This document shows positions 22,887 through 26,458 of a stretch of 26,458 nt of DNA, in pieces. Each line of letters opens with the position of its first letter. Within the stretch, counting starts at the first letter, position 1. The notes below the pieces were generated by a model. It was not told the origin of the DNA and made no database searches. It worked only from the letters and a program-made list of their open reading frames with translations. This DNA comes from SZUA-265 sp966249405 (GTDB lineage Bacteria; Myxococcota_A; Polyangia; Polyangiales; Polyangiaceae), in contig CBINDO010000089.1 in NCBI GenBank assembly GCA_966249405.1, positions 1 to 26,458 on the forward strand, written 5' to 3'. Made by a program: the position numbers and the translations under genes.

Positions 22887-23954
22887 TCAACTGCCACACA
22901 GCGCTTGAACGCGCTGGGCGAACGGATCGTCGAAAGCGTAGCGAAGGTAGTTCAACGCGATTCTCGTTTGCAGCGGCCAACCCTCGTCTGCCGCGGCGCT
23001 CCAGGTGAAGGGCGCGGAGCAGGCCGCAGGTTGAGTGCGTACCGTCACGGCAACTTGTCCTTGAGCCCAATCCAGGGCGCGAGCGTCCGTCTCGCCGCTT
23101 TGAATGGCAACCCTGACGAACGGCGGGACCGAAGCACTCGCCGACCTCAGCAAGTCCTTTGCTGCATTCAAGGCCTGAAGATTCTTCTTCATCAGCTCGA
23201 GTGACTCCTCTGCCTTTCGCTGGTAGACGAGTTCCAAGAACCTGCGGCACAACCCGTGCACTTCGGCATTCCCACGATCCAGTTGGCGAAGCTGTTCGAA
23301 TAGTACGTAAGAACGCGCGGTGTCATCCGGAGACATCGTGGTTTGACCCAGCAGCGCCGAGAACTCGGCGACGAGCTGCGCGGTGCGCTGTTCGTGTTTG
23401 GCGAGCTCGTCCAGCGAAATCTCCATGATGGGCTGCCGCTGAACGAGGAGGGTCACGGTTGGCGGCGTATTCTGCCCGTACAGGCTCTGCTTCATGTCGG
23501 CGGACAGACTCGTCTCTACTTCGCCGAACGCGTCAGCCGTGCCAAGTTGATAGGTGGCGGCTCCTGCCCGTAGGGCTACCTGCGCGCCCCTGGCGAACTT
23601 GTGTTCACACGGAACGGGTGCCTCGGTGCGGTCCGCGATCTGAACCGGACCTACGTACTGTCGCTCGACGACCTCGTCACCTCTCAGCGTTTCCTGTGTG
23701 CGCGACATCACCTTGACGAGGATGCGGTCACATTCGGAGCTTTGAAATACGGTTACCTTGATGCGGTCATGGACGGTCGCGACGTCCGCTGAATATTGCG
23801 TGTTCTTGGGAGCTCCGTACTCGTAGGCGTCACCTTTGGGCTCATCGACGTAACGTTGAGACAACGCCGAGCCGCCACAGCCCCCGCCAGCCCCCACCAG
23901 GACACCCGAAAGCATGATAAGACTGCGCCAGTCACCTCGGCAAGCCATCCGCAT
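22887..23954 (-). CDS. Putative lipoprotein of unknown function
   Basis: The 355-aa product has a basic start, a hydrophobic stretch and a Gly-rich cleavage region ending in Cys26 (GAGGGC), a weak lipobox. The first half of the mature part is beta-rich and the second half mainly helical (LAKHEQRTAQLVAEFSALLG to SLELMKKNLQALNAAKDLL). Four Cys beyond the lipobox may form disulfides. I do not recognise a family. The ATG at 23954 follows AAAGGG with good spacing; an ATG two codons later is an alternative. The gene lies 48 bases after the COG3014-like gene and 27 bases before the OmpA-like gene, so it is part of the envelope operon. Confidence 0.82.
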   Translation of the reverse strand: MRMACRGDWRSLIMLSGVLVGAGGGCGGSALSQRYVDEPKGDAYEYGAPKNTQYSADVATVHDRIKVTVFQSSECDRILVKVMSRTQETLRGDEVVERQYVGPVQIADRTEAPVPCEHKFARGAQVALRAGAATYQLGTADAFGEVETSLSADMKQSLYGQNTPPTVTLLVQRQPIMEISLDELAKHEQRTAQLVAEFSALLGQTTMSPDDTARSYVLFEQLRQLDRGNAEVHGLCRRFLELVYQRKAEESLELMKKNLQALNAAKDLLRSASASVPPFVRVAIQSGETDARALDWAQGQVAVTVRTQPAACSAPFTWSAAADEGWPLQTRIALNYLRYAFDDPFAQRVQALCGS

Positions 23955-24002
23955 CTGTAACCCTTTCGCCGCCCGTCGTCGTATACTGTTCACTACTAGG
24001 TG

Positions 24003-25628
24003 TCAATTCTGTTTGAGGACGGTCAGCCCCACGGCTTCCCACGCTCCAGGCGCGAGATCGATTTCGTGTCGCACGGTTTTCCCGCTCACCGACAGCTCGA
24101 CCGTGTGTTTCCCTGCCGGCACTTTGACACGCCCCAGTGCGATGCGAGCGGGCAGCGTCGACCAGCTCCGCGTATCCGGTGTGTCCGCTGCGGACATCCC
24201 GACCTGCAGCGTCACGCTCAGTAGGGTGGCCCAAGGACTATCGCTCGACTTCTCAACTACTTCTCCGGCCACCGCTCGCGTGATCATCCGAGTGATTGCG
24301 GAAGTGACGACGGCCCCACGAACCTTCTCCCATGCTTCGACCGTGAGATCGTCGACTGGAACGAGGTCGAGCTCGATGCGATCTTCACCTACTCGCGCTT
24401 TTGGCGTGGAGTAGGGACCTTTTGGCGCTGTCAAGCTCGGGTAATTGATCCAGGTCAACAGCCCCCGTTTGGATAACTCGTTTGCCTGCTTGCGTTTCTC
24501 TGGGTCCATCGAGTCATCGGCTTCCGCCAGAGCAACGCCGATCGCCACTCGTTTCGCTTCCTTTGCAGGTACCCGTCCAAAGTTGATCGCGATGAGCAGT
24601 TCCGCTTCTTCGGGGACGTTGGGCGTTTCGGTCTCCGATACGGAGGAGGGTGGGTCTTCCGGCACGGGGACCGAGTCTGCATCAGCGTTCGTCGCATCGT
24701 CCGTGACCGCACCCGAGGGCTGCTCCGGACTCGACGGCTGGTCCGGTTTCGAGGTCTGGTCCACTCCCGGCGTTCCGAAGACGGCGCGGTCCGCGGACAA
24801 CCCGTGGACGGAAGCGCTCGGTACTTCCGGCGCCGCCTGGTCGGTTTTTGGCGAAGCGTCGGGTGTCGCACCGGCTGCCTGCGGCTCCGTGCTTGGCTCC
24901 AGGATCTTCGTCAGTCTGGGGGTTCGGTACGACGAACGAGTTGCGAGGCTACGTATCGCTGGCTCGAGAGACTCGAACGCGCCGAACTGCAGCGCTTCGT
25001 CGTAGTAGCGGAGTGCAGACTCCGGGTCGCCGCTCTTCTCGAAGATGAAGCCGGCGAGGTAGCTACCAGGGCCCAACAACTCCGTGCCCGAATCTTCGTT
25101 GTCTTTGAGGTACTTCTGCATCACCGCAAAACGGCGCGCCTCGACCCGGCCGCCGCTGAGATCGCCGCGTAGGACGTAGTTCAGCATGTTCATGGTGTTG
25201 ACCATGAGCTTTTCGTAGGGGGGCGCCTTGTACGGGCCGGTGTCATCACTGAAGACGTATCGACTGATCTCGTCGGAGGTGCTCCGCGAGAAATCGAGCA
25301 TCTCGACTTGTTTGTCCGCCACCTCGAGGTCGCGGGACGACAGATCGTAGCGCTCGAGTTGTTGTAGGACGACCGCCCTATCCAGCAGCAGAATCGTGTT
25401 GTCGCCGCTGGTATCTTCCGGCAGCTGCTTTTCGGAGGCGACGTTGAGCTCAGAATTGAGTGACTGCAGTGCTACCGACGCGTCGCCGTGGCTGAGCGCT
25501 TCCCGCGCGGTCTTGGTTCGCGCCGAGTGACCAGCACACCCCACGAAAAGCAGGGCCAAAACGTAGACGCCGGCTGAACCCCGACGACGGAAACCCGACG
25601 TTAGCGTGTTATCGAATGTTGCTCCCAT
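24003..25628 (-). CDS. COG3014-like lipoprotein with TPR-type N-terminal half
   Basis: The 541-aa product has a lipoprotein signal ending in FVGC (Cys31). A helical repeat region of TPR character (about 40-240) follows, with LLLDRAVVLQQLERYDLSSRDLEVADK, LMVNTMNMLNYVLRGD and ALRYYDEALQFG. Next is a low-complexity Pro/Ser/Thr/Asp linker (about 255-345), then a beta-rich C-terminal domain with AELLIAINFGRVPAKEAKRVAIG and AGKHTVELSVSG. This layout and its place directly downstream of an LpoB-like gene match the uncharacterised COG3014 lipoproteins. GGGAG precedes the ATG by about 8 bases, and a 66-base gap separates it from the LpoB gene. It is probably a periplasmic, outer-membrane-anchored partner in cell-wall synthesis or stress. 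Confidence 0.87.
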   Translation of the reverse strand: MGATFDNTLTSGFRRRGSAGVYVLALLFVGCAGHSARTKTAREALSHGDASVALQSLNSELNVASEKQLPEDTSGDNTILLLDRAVVLQQLERYDLSSRDLEVADKQVEMLDFSRSTSDEISRYVFSDDTGPYKAPPYEKLMVNTMNMLNYVLRGDLSGGRVEARRFAVMQKYLKDNEDSGTELLGPGSYLAGFIFEKSGDPESALRYYDEALQFGAFESLEPAIRSLATRSSYRTPRLTKILEPSTEPQAAGATPDASPKTDQAAPEVPSASVHGLSADRAVFGTPGVDQTSKPDQPSSPEQPSGAVTDDATNADADSVPVPEDPPSSVSETETPNVPEEAELLIAINFGRVPAKEAKRVAIGVALAEADDSMDPEKRKQANELSKRGLLTWINYPSLTAPKGPYSTPKARVGEDRIELDLVPVDDLTVEAWEKVRGAVVTSAITRMITRAVAGEVVEKSSDSPWATLLSVTLQVGMSAADTPDTRSWSTLPARIALGRVKVPAGKHTVELSVSGKTVRHEIDLAPGAWEAVGLTVLKQN

Positions 25629-25694
25629 GCTGTGTCTCCCTTGTTGTGAAGTCGCTACCCCGACAATGGACTCGAGCCTCCACGGTCGAACGCC

Positions 25695-26309
25695 TTACTG
25701 GACGATCGCTTTGGTCGTGTTCGCCTTGTTTTGCCAAAGGAGATCACCCGTCGCAGCCTCGAGTACCTTCATGAACAGGAAGTACTGTACGCGGCGTTCC
25801 CCGGATTGGCGTTCGTCCACCGTATATACCTTGCCGGTCACGAAGTAGCGGGCGCCTACCTGTTGGCCCCAACTCGCGATCTGGCTTTGATCGAACGCGT
25901 CCGTCTGTTGAGACCGCACCTGGGCCATCAACTGTGGTTGATCCTGAGCACTGATTACCCGCACGTGGCCCGCGTTGACGAGCTCGGTCTCTACGTCGCT
26001 GATGAGCGCGTCCAGGGCGCCTTCGATATGCTCACTCGTCTCGTTCTTGATGCTCAGCACCGCTACGGTAGGTCGTTCTTCTCCCTGCCAGCGCGCGACC
26101 GCCGCGGACGAGTTCAGTGCGTTCAAGTTGGTTCGCAACATCACCTCGAGGTCTCGGCGGTCGAGGCCGGTGCCCATCGCGGCATCATCCAGGCCTGCGA
26201 CGTCCGAGCCGCGAACCGTTTGCGGTCCGGCACAGGCGGCGAGCACGAGTAATCCGGGGACCGCCAGGGTGTATATCGTTGAACGGCAGCAACAGAGAAT
26301 CGACGTCAT
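25695..26309 (-). CDS. lpoB: LpoB-like penicillin-binding-protein activator lipoprotein
   Basis: The 204-aa product has an ideal lipobox LAAC (Cys26) after a hydrophobic signal. The mature part matches LpoB-type proteins: DRRDLEVML, then a TVAVLSIKNETSEHI strand-loop, IEGALDALISDVETELVNAG, and GARYFVTGKVYTVDER, ending with LEAATGDLLWQNKA. In enterobacteria LpoB is an outer-membrane lipoprotein that stimulates PBP1b; here the target PBP is not in the window. The symbol rests on fold and motif recognition, and the organism is distant from E. coli. The ATG at 26309 has no clear Shine-Dalgarno. It is the first gene of the operon and has a promoter candidate about 50-75 bases upstream. Confidence 0.85.
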   Translation of the reverse strand: MTSILCCCRSTIYTLAVPGLLVLAACAGPQTVRGSDVAGLDDAAMGTGLDRRDLEVMLRTNLNALNSSAAVARWQGEERPTVAVLSIKNETSEHIEGALDALISDVETELVNAGHVRVISAQDQPQLMAQVRSQQTDAFDQSQIASWGQQVGARYFVTGKVYTVDERQSGERRVQYFLFMKVLEAATGDLLWQNKANTTKAIVQ

Positions 26310-26356
26310 AAACAACGCGCGCAGCGACCTTTCGAACTTGTGGGGTGGCGCTTCGT

Positions 26357-26385
26357 AGTATCGGTGAACGCGCGGTGAGTCTCAA
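26357..26385 (-). promoter_or_regulatory. Sigma-70-type promoter candidate for the envelope operon
   Basis: On the - strand: TTGAGA (26385-26380), a 17-base spacer, then GATACT (26362-26357). These match TTGACA in five of six and TATAAT in four of six positions, with ideal spacing. Transcription would start near 26350, about 40 bases before the LpoB-like start codon. Arms of a CTTTCGAAC/GTTCGAAAG inverted repeat (26329-26337, 26406-26414) flank it. Confidence 0.5.
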
Positions 26386-26458
26386 GGGCGAACGTTTGAT
26401 GCGGTGTTCGAAAGTTGTTGGGGGATGGTATTGGGTGAACTTTGTCATCGGGGTAGAC

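Overview
The window is GC-rich and almost fully coding. It looks like a chromosome segment from a myxobacterium-like (Polyangia/Myxococcia) delta-proteobacterium. That inference rests on gene content: a Ser/Thr kinase fused to an FGE-sulfatase domain, an FHA-domain sigma-54 activator, several secreted or lipid-anchored Cys-rich proteins, and a PA14-OmpA lipoprotein. No 16S or other phylogenetic marker is present, so the assignment is tentative. I see no tRNA, rRNA, CRISPR array, insertion sequence or phage gene. No gene-free stretch exceeds 300 bases.

Region A (1-6888, + strand) is the most unusual part. The 3' end of a P-type ATPase gene overlaps by ATGA the start of a cytokinin-dehydrogenase-like FAD oxidase. 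A sarcosine/N-methyl-amino-acid-oxidase-like flavoenzyme follows, then an EgtD-like (Methyltransf_33) methyltransferase, an unrecognised 165-aa protein, a PaaK-like AMP-forming ligase and a small 104-aa protein. Tight spacing and overlaps suggest one operon. The enzyme set (carboxylate activation, N-methylation, two flavin oxidations, one exporter) reads like a compact pathway acting on an amino acid or aryl acid. I do not recognise it.

Region B (7025-10423) has a leftward HxlR regulator - MOSC protein - short-chain dehydrogenase operon, divergent from an acyl-CoA dehydrogenase gene. The latter carries an apparent one-base frameshift in an A run at 10165-10167. Region C (10445-12563) has a leftward ArsR - SRPBCC - four-TM protein operon with a palindromic operator candidate, divergent from an internally duplicated membrane protein.

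Region D (12726-18799): a putative lipoprotein combining a Cys-rich stretch with a ferritin-like diiron domain (+), convergent with a leftward set. That set comprises an AraC regulator, an FHA sigma-54 activator, a thiamine-pyrophosphate enzyme split over two overlapping reading frames, and a small membrane protein. A near-consensus sigma-54 promoter lies just before the TPP enzyme, with an 18-bp perfect palindrome about 145 bp further upstream, so the regulator probably controls the operon next to it.

Region E (19023-26458, - strand) is a probable five-gene cell-envelope operon: LpoB-like lipoprotein, COG3014-like lipoprotein, an unknown lipoprotein, a DUF4156-like/PA14/OmpA/Cys-rich lipoprotein, and a transmembrane Ser/Thr kinase with an extracytoplasmic FGE-like domain. 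A candidate sigma-70 promoter precedes it.
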